Below the pieces are notes generated by a model, which saw nothing but the letters and a program-made list of their open reading frames with translations, was not told the DNA's origin and did not search any database. A stretch of DNA of 64,000 nt from Nitrospira sp. (GTDB lineage: Bacteria > Nitrospirota > Nitrospiria > Nitrospirales > Nitrospiraceae), in contig JARFPM010000010.1 in the NCBI GenBank assembly GCA_030444405.1, positions 21,090 through 85,089 of the forward strand, in the 5' to 3' direction. The translations under genes and the position numbers were made by a program. This document shows, piece by piece, positions 18,505 to 26,852 of this stretch (the first letter of the stretch is position 1; each line of letters starts with the position of its first letter).

Positions 18505-18894
18505 TTAGCGTTTCTCGCAGGCCGCCTTCCAAAGCGCATGGTTGACGCTGCGCTCTTCTACCGGCTGCCAGCTACCGTTTTCTATGTAGCCGGCGGCTGA
18601 TCTGCCCATGCCCATCTGGCGTGAAAATTCAATGACTTGCAAGACGCGAACGCGAGACTGCGGACAGTCAAATTCCTTGTAGGTCTTGAAGGACAAGAAT
18701 CGTGTCGTGCTGTTCCACTTGAGATCCGTTAATTGCCAGAGCGTTGCATGATTTCTGTCTCGCTGAATCGTTTTCGGATCAAAGTACAGAGTTTCGAGAC
18801 CAGTAGGTTGGTATTGTTTCTCGACGGCCACCCATCCTGCATAGACCGGACCGGAACTGAGCAGCAGCAGGGTGATGAACAGCAATTGCTTCAT
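18505..18894 (-). CDS. Secreted surface-adhesin E-like small protein
   Basis: A 129-residue protein with a clear signal peptide (about 1-19, L-L-F-I-T-L-L-L-L, cleavage after V-Y-A). The mature part contains W-V-A-V-E, then T-L-Y-F-D-P-K-T-I, and conserved basic and aromatic residues resembling the surface-adhesin protein E domain. Two cysteines (in F-D-C-P and A-A-C-E) could form a disulfide. It is convergent with glnA. Function is unproven; a periplasmic or exported location is the safest statement. Confidence 0.65.
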   Translation of the reverse strand: MKQLLFITLLLLSSGPVYAGWVAVEKQYQPTGLETLYFDPKTIQRDRNHATLWQLTDLKWNSTTRFLSFKTYKEFDCPQSRVRVLQVIEFSRQMGMGRSAAGYIENGSWQPVEERSVNHALWKAACEKR

Positions 18895-19082
18895 GGCAGT
18901 CGATCCCGTTTGGCGCCCGTCGAATCATCCTGCATGATCTGATTTGGATGCATAAGGGGTCGCGGATAAAAAATCAAGCGGCAAGATGCGAATAGGACGA
19001 TATCGAAGGGTGAGTCTCAGGGATCTCTTGAGCGTCATCTTCACATTAGGTTATTCTCGCGCTCACAACCAGGAGGAATACG

Positions 19083-19844
19083 ATGCCGAAGCGAGTTCGT
19101 ACGGGGTTGACACGGAGTGATATTCTCGATCGATATGTCGAGCGCTTCAAGCAGCAGCTCGTGAAATTCCAGCCCTTCCTCTCGCGCAAGCGCGGATCGT
19201 CTTCACTTGAAGATTTCGACGAGGCGGCGGAAGAGTTGATCAGCCAGGTATTCGGCGCCGCCTCGGACGAAGCTGAGGCCTACTTCTTTGCAAAGACAGG
19301 CGAATCGGCAATTTTGCCTGAGGAAGCGCAGGAAAGCGGAACGCACAATATTGAACGTGAGAGCCTGCAACAACGACGGCAGGTATTGGAAAGCTGTCTA
19401 GCTGATCTCGAATTACGTCGACGGCTGCAGGCAATGAGGAGAGGGAAAGGGATCGAGACAGCACTTGTTGAAGACTATATGTCGCATGACGTGCGAAGCA
19501 TTCACCGAGATGCGACCATCAAACAAGCGGGACAGTTATTGCAAAAGCATAAAGTCGGCTCGCTGATTGTCGACGACGGGTCCCGGTATATCGGCATCGT
19601 CACCGATTCAGATCTGACACGCAAAGCCGTTGCCAAAGGGCTTGACCCGAATACCACGACCGTCGCCACTTGCATGAGCCGGCCACTTGTTACGATTGAA
19701 GAAGATGAGTCACTCGCCGAAGCCATGTCGCTGATGAAGAAACAGATCATCCGACACCTGCCGGTTACTGCCGATGCCACGATCATCGGTGTGCTTTCAG
19801 TCTCTGACCTCCTTCGCGCGTTTGAAGAACAAAGAACTCCGTAG
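19083..19844 (+). CDS. CBS-domain pair protein
   Basis: A 253-residue cytosolic protein. The N-terminal 120 residues are charged and helical. The rest holds two CBS motifs: about 126-180 (Y-M-S-H-D-V-R-S-I, ending G-I-V-T-D-S-D-L-T) and 190-248 (C-M-S-R-P-L-V-T-I, ending G-V-L-S-V-S-D-L-L). CBS pairs usually bind adenine nucleotides and regulate a partner, but no catalytic domain is fused here. A ribosome binding site (AGGAGG) precedes the ATG. The partner is unknown. Confidence 0.8.
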   Translation: MPKRVRTGLTRSDILDRYVERFKQQLVKFQPFLSRKRGSSSLEDFDEAAEELISQVFGAASDEAEAYFFAKTGESAILPEEAQESGTHNIERESLQQRRQVLESCLADLELRRRLQAMRRGKGIETALVEDYMSHDVRSIHRDATIKQAGQLLQKHKVGSLIVDDGSRYIGIVTDSDLTRKAVAKGLDPNTTTVATCMSRPLVTIEEDESLAEAMSLMKKQIIRHLPVTADATIIGVLSVSDLLRAFEEQRTP

Positions 19845-19930
19845 TCTTCGCACAGCTCACTGCTAGTAGCTGCACGAAACGGTTGCCGAAAAGCCTGCTC
19901 ACTAGAGCTTCGATCAGGTACACTGCTGTC

Positions 19931-21766
19931 ATGCCACCAATCATGCTGCTCAGTTGCGAGTCTCTGGGGAAAAGCTATGGCGTGAAGCCGTTGTTTACAG
20001 ACCTGTCGCTCGGACTCTGCGAAGGTGATCACGTCGGACTGATCGGACCCAACGGTTCCGGGAAATCGACATTGCTCAAGATCCTGGCCGGTTTCGAAGA
20101 GCCGGATAGCGGCACCCGCGCCGTGCGCAGGCAGATCCGCATCGGCTACGTGCCGCAAGAGCCTTCGTTCGCCGAGCAGCCCTCAGTTGAAGAGGCGCTG
20201 GCTCAAGTGCTCCTCGACGAGGGGTTAGACCCCCATGAGCAGGGTGGACGAATCGCCAGAGCCTTGAGCCTCGGCGGGTTTGCCCGTGTCGATCAGGCTG
20301 TCTCGACATTATCGGGTGGATGGAAGAAACGGTTAGCGATCGCGCGGTCGCTGATGCTGGAACCGGACGTGCTGCTCCTGGACGAGCCGACCAACCATCT
20401 GGACGTCGATGGTATTCTCTGGCTCGAAAATCTGCTGAAAGCCGAACCCCATGCCTTCATCGTCATCAGCCACGACCGCCGATTCTTAGAAGCGGTGACC
20501 ACGCGAATCTGGGAATTGAATCGCCAATACCCCAATGGCCTCTTTGAGGCGAAGGGGCGGTACAGCGAGTATTTGGAACAGCGCGATGCGGCGTTGCAGG
20601 CCCAGGCCGATTATCAGGCGTCCTTGGCCAATCGAGTCCGGCGGGAAGTGGAATGGCTCAGGCGCGGGCCGAAAGCCCGGACGACCAAGGCTAAGGCGCG
20701 GATCGATCAAGCCGGACGGATGATCGACCAATTACAAGACATTGAATCGCGGCAAGCGCAGGGATCGGCCGGGATAGACTTTACGGCCTCAGGGCGAAAG
20801 TCCAAGAAGTTGATCGAAGTGATCGGTCTCGGGAAGTCGTTGGGCGCGCAGCCGATCATTAGCGATCTGGATCTGCAGCTGGGTCCGGGTGAGCGGATCG
20901 GGCTGCTCGGTCCTAATGGGAGCGGCAAGTCGACGCTGCTCAAGCTGCTGGCCGGCACGTTGAAGCCCGATGCCGGAACGATCATCCACGCCGATCGGCT
21001 TCGAGTGGTGACCTTTGAGCAACATCGAGACTCGCTGGATCAGCAAGCCACATTGCGGCGCGCCCTCGCTCCAGCCGGCGGGGATGCCGTCGTTTATCAG
21101 GACCGGTCCGTGCATCTGGTCTCATGGGCCAAGCGCTTCCTCTTCAAGCCGGAGCAACTGGATCTTCCGGTCTCTCGTTTGTCTGGCGGAGAGCAGGCCA
21201 GGCTGCTGATTGCACGGCTCATGCTTCAGCCGGCGGATCTCTTGCTTCTCGACGAGCCGACGAACGATCTGGATATCCCGACACTCGATGTACTGGAAGA
21301 CAGTTTGCTGGAATTCACTGGCGCGGTTGTTTTGGTGACACACGACCGGTGGCTCTTAGACCGTGTCTCGACCAGGTTGCTTGCGCTGGATGGGACAGGC
21401 CGTGCCGAGCTGTTCGCCGACTATCCCCAATGGGAAGCCGCGCAGGGGAGAAACACTCCAGAAGACAGAACATCTCAGAGCTCAAAGGGGAGCTCCACAC
21501 CAGGAGGACGGTCCAAACGGAAAGGTTTATCGTACAAAGAACAAAAAGAATGGGACCAAATTGAAACGAAGATTCTTGAGGCTGAGGCGCGTGTCGTAAC
21601 GTGCCAATCAGTGGCAAGTGATCCCTCCATCGCATCTTCCGCCGCTGATTTACAGGAGCGGTATGCCGCACTTTATGCCGCGCAGGCTGACGTCGAACGC
21701 CTCTACGCTCGCTGGGCTGAACTGGATGAAAAACGAGCCCAAGCGATCAGTAGCGCTCAGCCCTAG
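19931..21766 (+). CDS. uup: ABC-F family ATPase (Uup-like)
   Basis: A 611-residue soluble protein with two ABC cassettes and no membrane segment. Each has a Walker A (G-P-N-G-S-G-K-S-T, twice), an LSGG signature (T-L-S-G-G-W and R-L-S-G-G-E-Q) and a Walker B (L-L-L-D-E-P-T-N). The linker is basic, and the last 80 residues form a coiled coil typical of Uup. ABC-F proteins act on the ribosome, and Uup also affects transposon excision and DNA tolerance. ATG 19931 is chosen over 19883, whose extra 16 residues lack similarity to the family. Confidence 0.88.
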   Translation: MPPIMLLSCESLGKSYGVKPLFTDLSLGLCEGDHVGLIGPNGSGKSTLLKILAGFEEPDSGTRAVRRQIRIGYVPQEPSFAEQPSVEEALAQVLLDEGLDPHEQGGRIARALSLGGFARVDQAVSTLSGGWKKRLAIARSLMLEPDVLLLDEPTNHLDVDGILWLENLLKAEPHAFIVISHDRRFLEAVTTRIWELNRQYPNGLFEAKGRYSEYLEQRDAALQAQADYQASLANRVRREVEWLRRGPKARTTKAKARIDQAGRMIDQLQDIESRQAQGSAGIDFTASGRKSKKLIEVIGLGKSLGAQPIISDLDLQLGPGERIGLLGPNGSGKSTLLKLLAGTLKPDAGTIIHADRLRVVTFEQHRDSLDQQATLRRALAPAGGDAVVYQDRSVHLVSWAKRFLFKPEQLDLPVSRLSGGEQARLLIARLMLQPADLLLLDEPTNDLDIPTLDVLEDSLLEFTGAVVLVTHDRWLLDRVSTRLLALDGTGRAELFADYPQWEAAQGRNTPEDRTSQSSKGSSTPGGRSKRKGLSYKEQKEWDQIETKILEAEARVVTCQSVASDPSIASSAADLQERYAALYAAQADVERLYARWAELDEKRAQAISSAQP

Positions 21767-21865
21767 CGTGAGGGAGAAGCCTGCCGCGTGCAAAAACAGC
21801 CGACTAGAAAACCTTTCTGCTACCTGTGCCGCGCTTCCAGCATCCTCATCTCCGCTCGTTGGGAT

Positions 21866-21883
21866 AATAGCGTATATGCTATT
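21866..21883. promoter_or_regulatory. Palindromic operator-like site upstream of the XRE regulator
   Basis: AATAGC-GTATAT-GCTATT is a perfect 6-bp inverted repeat with a 6-nt AT-rich centre, about 30 bp before the HTH gene. Autoregulated XRE antitoxins commonly bind such a site. The function is inferred. Confidence 0.5.
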
Positions 21884-21913
21884 GATTAGAACAAGCTTGT
21901 AGGACGACTCTTG

Positions 21914-22246
21914 ATGAAAAAGTGCGACATGAAACCTAAAGCTGTGGGAACACGCAATGGATGGCTGGATAGGAAGCTGGCAAAGTCAAAATTTCGCAAA
22001 GGATTTGAGGAAGAGCTACAAAAGCTAGCCATTGGCGAGCAGCTTGCTCGGCTGCGTCAGGAGGCAGGATTGCCACAAGCGCAAGTGGCGAGGCTCACCG
22101 GCACCAGCGCGTCGGCAATCAGCCGCTACGAAAATGCAGAGAGCGATCGCTATGAACTCCGCACGCTGCAAAAGATTGTGGGTGCGTGTGGCGGCCGGCT
22201 GGAGATTTCCTTGGAGCCAGGACCCAAGAGACACCAAGCTGCATAG
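21914..22246 (+). CDS. XRE-family HTH protein, antitoxin-like
   Basis: A protein of about 110 residues with a lambda-repressor-type helix-turn-helix at about 48-100: L-R-Q-E-A-G-L-P-Q-A-Q-V-A, then S-A-I-S-R-Y-E-N-A-E, L-R-T-L-Q-K-I-V, and the HigA/RelB-partner-style ending G-G-R-L-E-I-S-L-E. This form is usual in HigA-like antitoxins. No toxin gene is found next to it, so it is an orphan regulator or antitoxin. The start may be ATG 21914 or the adjacent TTG 21911. Confidence 0.7.
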   Translation: MKKCDMKPKAVGTRNGWLDRKLAKSKFRKGFEEELQKLAIGEQLARLRQEAGLPQAQVARLTGTSASAISRYENAESDRYELRTLQKIVGACGGRLEISLEPGPKRHQAA

Positions 22247-22286
22247 TGCAGAGCGCCGCAAAACTTCCAAAGATCACCCCGCTCGC

Positions 22287-22673
22287 ACTAACCCTTTTCA
22301 GAATCTCTCGCCGTTCTTCGTTGAGCCTGGCATAGTCTCAATATGCAAACATTTCGAATTCTCGTCGGGCTGATTCGCTTGGTGCGCCCAGGCATTCTCC
22401 GGTCGAGATGACCTGCATACGCATCACGGTCGACGCGCTGGGAAGATCTACAAGGTCCACATCACGGTGCAGTTGCGCGGCCAGCTGCTGAGCGAGCTCA
22501 AATCGACGCAGGGCGGGAATGGGATGACACGCGTGTACCGCGAGACCCACGTCACCCTCCAGGTGCGTGGTTCCCTTTGCCTGCGAGCTGAATCGGTACA
22601 GAGCCACGAAGTCGGAAATCGCTTGTCTGACGAATTCGCTCAATGCTCTCTCATTCATGTCTGGCACTCTCAT
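22287..22673 (-). pseudogene. MntA-like nucleotidyltransferase (type VII antitoxin), degenerate
   Basis: The frame 22673-22338 has the MntA layout: an N-terminal helix, Y-R-F-S-S-Q-A-K-G, E-G-D-V-G-L-A-V, a middle helix, V-D-L-V-D-L-P-S-A-S, and F-E-M-F-A-Y. The nucleotidyltransferase G-S motif has become S-S and the D-x-D pair is D-V-G, so catalysis is unlikely. A TGA near 22338 interrupts the frame, but the usual C-terminus continues in frame beyond it (D-Y-A-R-L-N-E-E-R-R-E-I-L-K-R-V). No HepT partner follows. It is read as a decayed MntA/HepT locus. Confidence 0.65.
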
Positions 22674-22835
22674 TCAACTGGATTAGGCTACTGGTTCGGT
22701 CCCATCCTGTCAATTAAGAGACGTGGCCTTCGTAGATGGGAGTCAGTGCCCTGTGGATGTCGGCGATGAAGATTGCCAGTGGCAGGAACCTTCCAGTTGC
22801 GGTATTGTTACAACTTCCTAAGTGTGGATGGCTGT

Positions 22836-23444
22836 ATGATTGCCATTATCGACTACGGGATGGGAAACCTTCGCAGTGTCTCGAAAGCCTTTGAGGCGGT
22901 GGGACACCAGGCGATTGTCACGCGCGATGCAGCCACGATTCAAAATGCCGGTCATGTGGTCTTGCCAGGAGTCGGGGCGTTCGGCGATTGCATGGCGAAT
23001 CTGAAGCAGTATGGACTGATTGAACCCATCAAGGCTGCGATTCGGTCAGGGAAACCATTCTTGGGGATCTGTCTGGGGTTTCAGTTGCTGTTTACGGAAA
23101 GCGAAGAGTTCGGCAGGCATGAAGGGCTTGACATTCTTCCAGGGAAAGTTCGAGCTTTCTCAAAGGATCAGGCGCTCAAGGTTCCGCATATGGGGTGGAA
23201 TCAGATCAGCATCCAAAGGCACTGTTCGCTATTCCAAGGCATAGCCGACGGATCCAATTGGTATTTTGTGCATTCCTTTTTCGTGGATCCTCGTGACAAG
23301 CAAATTACGGCCACGACCACGACGTACGGCATTCCCTTCACGTCTAGTATATGGAAGGACAATATTGTGGCGTGCCAGTTCCATCCGGAGAAGAGCCAGG
23401 CGGTAGGGTTACAATTGATCAAGAACTTTGGAGCGTGGAAGTGA
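22836..23444 (+). CDS. hisH: Imidazole glycerol phosphate synthase, glutaminase subunit
   Basis: A 202-residue class I glutamine amidotransferase that supplies ammonia to HisF. It begins I-A-I-I-D-Y-G-M-G-N-L-R-S-V. The nucleophile is in F-L-G-I-C-L-G-F-Q-L-L, and the His-Glu pair is in C-Q-F-H-P-E-K-S. ATG 22836 is chosen over upstream 22773 because homologues begin at M-I-A-I-I-D-Y. It overlaps the next gene by one base, so it is translationally coupled. Confidence 0.95.
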   Translation: MIAIIDYGMGNLRSVSKAFEAVGHQAIVTRDAATIQNAGHVVLPGVGAFGDCMANLKQYGLIEPIKAAIRSGKPFLGICLGFQLLFTESEEFGRHEGLDILPGKVRAFSKDQALKVPHMGWNQISIQRHCSLFQGIADGSNWYFVHSFFVDPRDKQITATTTTYGIPFTSSIWKDNIVACQFHPEKSQAVGLQLIKNFGAWK

Positions 23445-24184
23445 TGAGACAGGCCATGCGCTCCAGCGTGATTCTGGCCATGAGTGCTGTTGTGTTGGTA
23501 GCCATCACGACAGGTTGTAGCGGCTCCAAGGTAGCGACGAAATCAGCCCCTGAACTCGCCCGCTACAAGATACGCTCCATTGCCTTGCTGCCGTTTACGT
23601 CGATTGCTACACCCCAAGCGCCTGATCAGGACGATCTCTTTCTTCCACCCCCTGAGAGTGTCCTTCGGTCCGACATCTCATTGGCGATTCCACGGGACAA
23701 GCAACCACCACCCAAGCAAACCATGGTTGTGTCTGGATATGCGGCGGAGAAGGTGACGGAATTGTTCTGGGGTCGCCTCCAGGAGCGGAAGGGAGTTCAG
23801 GTGTTATCTCCCGGTGATGCGGTCAAGGTCTCTTCAGCCAACGGAGAGCTGGCCAAGATGGGGCCGGAAAAAGCTGCAGCGGCCGTTGCGAAACGACTGA
23901 AAGCGGATGCGGCATTATTCGGCCTCGTGTCGGTCTACCAGGAGCGGGTGGGCAGTCGACTGGGCGCCAACCCTCCTGCGACGGTCGGCTTTGAAGCCAA
24001 GGTAGTGGCAGCTGATGGGCAAGTGCTCTGGGCCGGTGGCTATTATGAGCGGCAGCGGCCCATGATGGAGGACCTCTCGGGATTCTTGCATAGATGGGCC
24101 TTCGTGACGGCGGCGGAACTCGCAGAATACGGAGTTGAGGAGGTTTTGAAAGACTTTCCATTCGGTGTGGGGGAGGGCAAGTAG
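23444..24184 (+). CDS. Predicted outer-membrane lipoprotein inside the his cluster
   Basis: A 246-residue protein with a lipoprotein signal (hydrophobic stretch about 8-24, then T-T-G-C, the acylated Cys at about 25). The mature part has R-S-I-A-L-L-P-F at its start, a Pro-rich stretch, then an alpha-beta domain (A-A-E-K-V-T-E-L-F; A-A-V-A-K-R-L-K-A-D-A-A-L-F-G). This resembles GNA1162/CsgG-type nucleotide-binding-like lipoproteins. Nothing in it suggests a role in histidine synthesis. It starts on the last base of hisH and ends 1 bp before hisA. Confidence 0.7.
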   Translation: MRQAMRSSVILAMSAVVLVAITTGCSGSKVATKSAPELARYKIRSIALLPFTSIATPQAPDQDDLFLPPPESVLRSDISLAIPRDKQPPPKQTMVVSGYAAEKVTELFWGRLQERKGVQVLSPGDAVKVSSANGELAKMGPEKAAAAVAKRLKADAALFGLVSVYQERVGSRLGANPPATVGFEAKVVAADGQVLWAGGYYERQRPMMEDLSGFLHRWAFVTAAELAEYGVEEVLKDFPFGVGEGK

Positions 24185-24185
24185 A

Positions 24186-24926
24186 GTGCTGGTTATTCCT
24201 GCAATTGATTTGAAGGATGGGCGTTGTGTGCGGTTACGTCAAGGCGATATGGCGGCAGAAACGGTCTATTCCGACGATGTCGCGGAGGTTGCCGGCAGGT
24301 GGCAACAAAAGGGAGCCGGCCTGATTCACGTCGTGGATTTAAACGGCGCGGTCGACGGCGAGCCCAAGAATCTGCTCCAAATCGAGGCTGTCATGAAAGC
24401 GGTTTGCGTAAAAGTTCAGCTCGGGGGCGGCATCAGGACAATTGATATGGTTCGCCGGTATCTCAATGCCGGTGTGTCACGCGTAGTGCTCGGCACGGCA
24501 GCACTCACGAACCGGACACTTCTCAGTCAGGCTTGCAAGGAGTTTCCGCAGCGGATCGTACTTGGGCTCGACGCGCGTGATGGCCGAATCGCGGTAAAAG
24601 GCTGGACAGCGTTATCCGATGTAAGAGCGGTCGATTTGTTGAAGGAACTTTCCGACTGCGCGATTGCCGCTGTGGTGTATACGGACATCGCACGCGATGG
24701 CATGTTGAATGGACCGAATCTACCCGCGTTGAAAGAAATCGTTGAGTTCTCTTCGTTCCCGGTGATTGCGTCGGGAGGGATTACGTCTCTGCACGACCTG
24801 CGAGCCGTGCAATCGATCGGCCCAAAGATTGAGGGAGCGATTATCGGCAAAGCGCTGTATGACGGCAAGCTGGACTATCAAGCTGCCGTGGCGGCGCTTT
24901 CCTCCCTAACCGACAGCATATGCTGA
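24186..24926 (+). CDS. hisA: ProFAR isomerase
   Basis: A 246-residue TIM-barrel enzyme isomerising ProFAR to PRFAR. The first catalytic Asp is in [10 protein letters not shown] and the second in [12 protein letters not shown]. Phosphate-binding loops L-G-G-G-I-R and I-A-S-G-G-I are present. Start GTG 24186 gives the usual N-terminus; an in-frame GTG at 24165 would overlap the lipoprotein gene. It overlaps hisF by 7 bp. Confidence 0.94.
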   Translation: MLVIPAIDLKDGRCVRLRQGDMAAETVYSDDVAEVAGRWQQKGAGLIHVVDLNGAVDGEPKNLLQIEAVMKAVCVKVQLGGGIRTIDMVRRYLNAGVSRVVLGTAALTNRTLLSQACKEFPQRIVLGLDARDGRIAVKGWTALSDVRAVDLLKELSDCAIAAVVYTDIARDGMLNGPNLPALKEIVEFSSFPVIASGGITSLHDLRAVQSIGPKIEGAIIGKALYDGKLDYQAAVAALSSLTDSIC

Positions 24927-25702
24927 CCAAGCGCATCATTCCCTGTCTGGACGTCAAAGAGGGCCGCGTGGTCAAGGGCGTTAGCTTTGTGAATCTCCGC
25001 GATGCCGGAGACCCGGTTGAAGCAGCAGTGGGGTATGATCACGAAGGAGCGGACGAACTCTGTTTTCTCGATATCACAGCCTCGCATGAAAACCGGAAGA
25101 CGATCATCGAGGTCGTTGAGCGGACGGCTGCCCGGGTATTTATGCCGGTGACGGTCGGTGGGGGCGTGGGGACGCTTGACGACATTCGTGCGTTGCTGAA
25201 CGCCGGGGCGGATAAGGTGAGCATCAATACCGCGGCAGTCCGACGACCCGAGTTCGTCAAAGAAGCCGCTCAACGTTTCGGGACGCAATGCATCGTCGTT
25301 GCCATCGACGCCAAGCAGGCAGGGGGTGATCACTGGGAGGTCTTTACGCACGGCGGCCGAAGATCGACCGGACTCGATGCTATCGACTGGGCGAAACGGA
25401 TGGAACAGTACGGCGCCGGTGAGATTTTACTGACCAGCATGGATCAGGACGGCCGGCAAACCGGGTACGACTTGGCTCTGACAGCAACGGCGTCGGCCAC
25501 TGTATCGATCCCGGTGATTGCATCGGGCGGAGTCGGCACACTTGATCATCTGTACGAGGGGTTGGTGAAGGGAAAAGCTGATGCCGTCTTGGCCGCTTCG
25601 ATTTTTCATTTTCGGACCTATACGATCTCCCAAGCGAAAGTGTATTTGCGGGAACGTGGTGTCCCCGTCCGTATCACTAACGATATTGATCGAGTAGCGT
25701 GA
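24920..25702 (+). CDS. hisF: Imidazole glycerol phosphate synthase, cyclase subunit
   Basis: A 260-residue TIM barrel that uses ammonia from HisH to cyclise PRFAR into imidazole glycerol phosphate and AICAR. The start is [12 protein letters not shown]. Catalytic Asp residues are in C-L-D-V-K and T-S-M-D-Q-D-G. Phosphate loops V-G-G-G-V and I-A-S-G-G-V-G are seen. Length is typical. Confidence 0.96.
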   Translation: MLTKRIIPCLDVKEGRVVKGVSFVNLRDAGDPVEAAVGYDHEGADELCFLDITASHENRKTIIEVVERTAARVFMPVTVGGGVGTLDDIRALLNAGADKVSINTAAVRRPEFVKEAAQRFGTQCIVVAIDAKQAGGDHWEVFTHGGRRSTGLDAIDWAKRMEQYGAGEILLTSMDQDGRQTGYDLALTATASATVSIPVIASGGVGTLDHLYEGLVKGKADAVLAASIFHFRTYTISQAKVYLRERGVPVRITNDIDRVA

Positions 25703-25706
25703 CTTC

Positions 25707-26375
25707 ATGAACCAGGCAACGGTTGACCGGTTGAAGTTCGACGGGCAAGGCCTTCTCCCGGCCGTCATCCAGGATTGGCTCGACGGGACGGTGTTGATGC
25801 TTGGTTGCATGAATCAGGAGGCGGTGGCCAAGACGGTTGCCACAAGGAGTGTGCACTTTTGGAGCCGGACCAGAAACAAGCTGTGGGAAAAAGGTGAAAC
25901 CTCCGGTCATAAGCTTCACGTCAAGGAACTCTTTATCGACTGTGACCGCGACACGATTCTGGTGAAGGCCCAGCCGGCTGGGCCGACCTGCCATACAGGC
26001 GAGCGGGCCTGCTTCTTTTCTAGGCTGGACGAGCAGGGGCTGATTGTCGGAGATAAAACGCAGGATGCGGCGGGGGGGATTCTTGAATCGGTATTGCGGA
26101 CCATCCGCGAGCGCCGTGCGTATCCGCAAGCCGGGTCCTATGCGACGAAACTGTTCGAGGGAGGCCATGACAAGATTCTGAAGAAAGTGGCCGAAGAAGC
26201 GGGCGAGGTGTTGCTGGCCTCGAAAGGCGGCAAGAAAGAAGAAGTCGTCTATGAGGTGGCGGATCTGTTTTTCCACACCCTGATGGTACTGGGGTATCAC
26301 GATCTGGCGCTACACGATATTTATCAAGAGTTAGGCAAGCGATTCGGCAAGTCCGGGTTGAGGGCGGATAAGTGA
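25707..26375 (+). CDS. hisIE: Bifunctional phosphoribosyl-AMP cyclohydrolase / phosphoribosyl-ATP pyrophosphatase
   Basis: A 222-residue fusion for histidine steps 2 and 3. The N-terminal cyclohydrolase (about 1-115) has W-S-R-T-R-N-K-L-W-E-K-G-E-T-S-G, then D-C-D-R-D, and the zinc cysteines in G-P-T-C-H-T-G and R-A-C-F-F. The C-terminal pyrophosphatase (about 125-215) has K-V-A-E-E-A-G-E-V and Y-E-V-A-D-L-F-F-H. It lies 4 bp after hisF. Confidence 0.95.
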   Translation: MNQATVDRLKFDGQGLLPAVIQDWLDGTVLMLGCMNQEAVAKTVATRSVHFWSRTRNKLWEKGETSGHKLHVKELFIDCDRDTILVKAQPAGPTCHTGERACFFSRLDEQGLIVGDKTQDAAGGILESVLRTIRERRAYPQAGSYATKLFEGGHDKILKKVAEEAGEVLLASKGGKKEEVVYEVADLFFHTLMVLGYHDLALHDIYQELGKRFGKSGLRADK

Positions 26376-26385
26376 GGAGCCGGCC

Positions 26386-26730
26386 ATGAGCGAATGTTTG
26401 TTCTGCAGGATTGTGGAGAAGACCATTCCGGCCAAGGTTGTTCACGAAGACGACCAGACCCTGGCCTTTGACGATATCCATCCGCAGGCGCCGGTGCATA
26501 CCCTGGTGATTCCCAAACGGCATGTGGCTTCCATCCAAGACCTGGGTGAGTCAGATCAGGCGCTGCTGGTGCGGCTGCTGCTGACCTGTACGAAAGTCGC
26601 GAACGACAAAGGGCTGGCCGACTCAGGATTCCGTCTCGTGGCGAACACCGGGCGAAATGGAGGTCAAACTGTCTTCCATCTGCATGTGCACATCATGGGC
26701 GGCCGTCATATGGGCTGGCCTCCAGGGTGA
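26386..26730 (+). CDS. HIT-family hydrolase
   Basis: A 114-residue HINT-type protein. The zinc-type N-terminal motif C-L-F-C-R-I is present, and the histidine triad F-H-L-H-V-H-I-M-G-G is near residue 100. HINT proteins hydrolyse purine nucleoside phosphoramidates. It lies 10 bp after hisIE and probably shares its transcript. A physiological link to histidine synthesis is not established. Confidence 0.92.
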   Translation: MSECLFCRIVEKTIPAKVVHEDDQTLAFDDIHPQAPVHTLVIPKRHVASIQDLGESDQALLVRLLLTCTKVANDKGLADSGFRLVANTGRNGGQTVFHLHVHIMGGRHMGWPPG

Positions 26731-26852
26731 CGGAATTCTCTGAATTGACAGGTTTTCCAGCTGTCTGTTAATCTGAACGGTCAATTATTCCGATTACTTA
26801 GCAACCGACTCGTCCGGTCGTGCGCGACGGGAGCGTAGGAGCTGAGACTCTC

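Noticed and set aside
25677..26300. Long antisense open frames over core genes (for example opposite hisIE and dnaG)
   Set aside because: They mirror GC-rich codon use of well-identified genes and show no domain motifs or ribosome binding sites.
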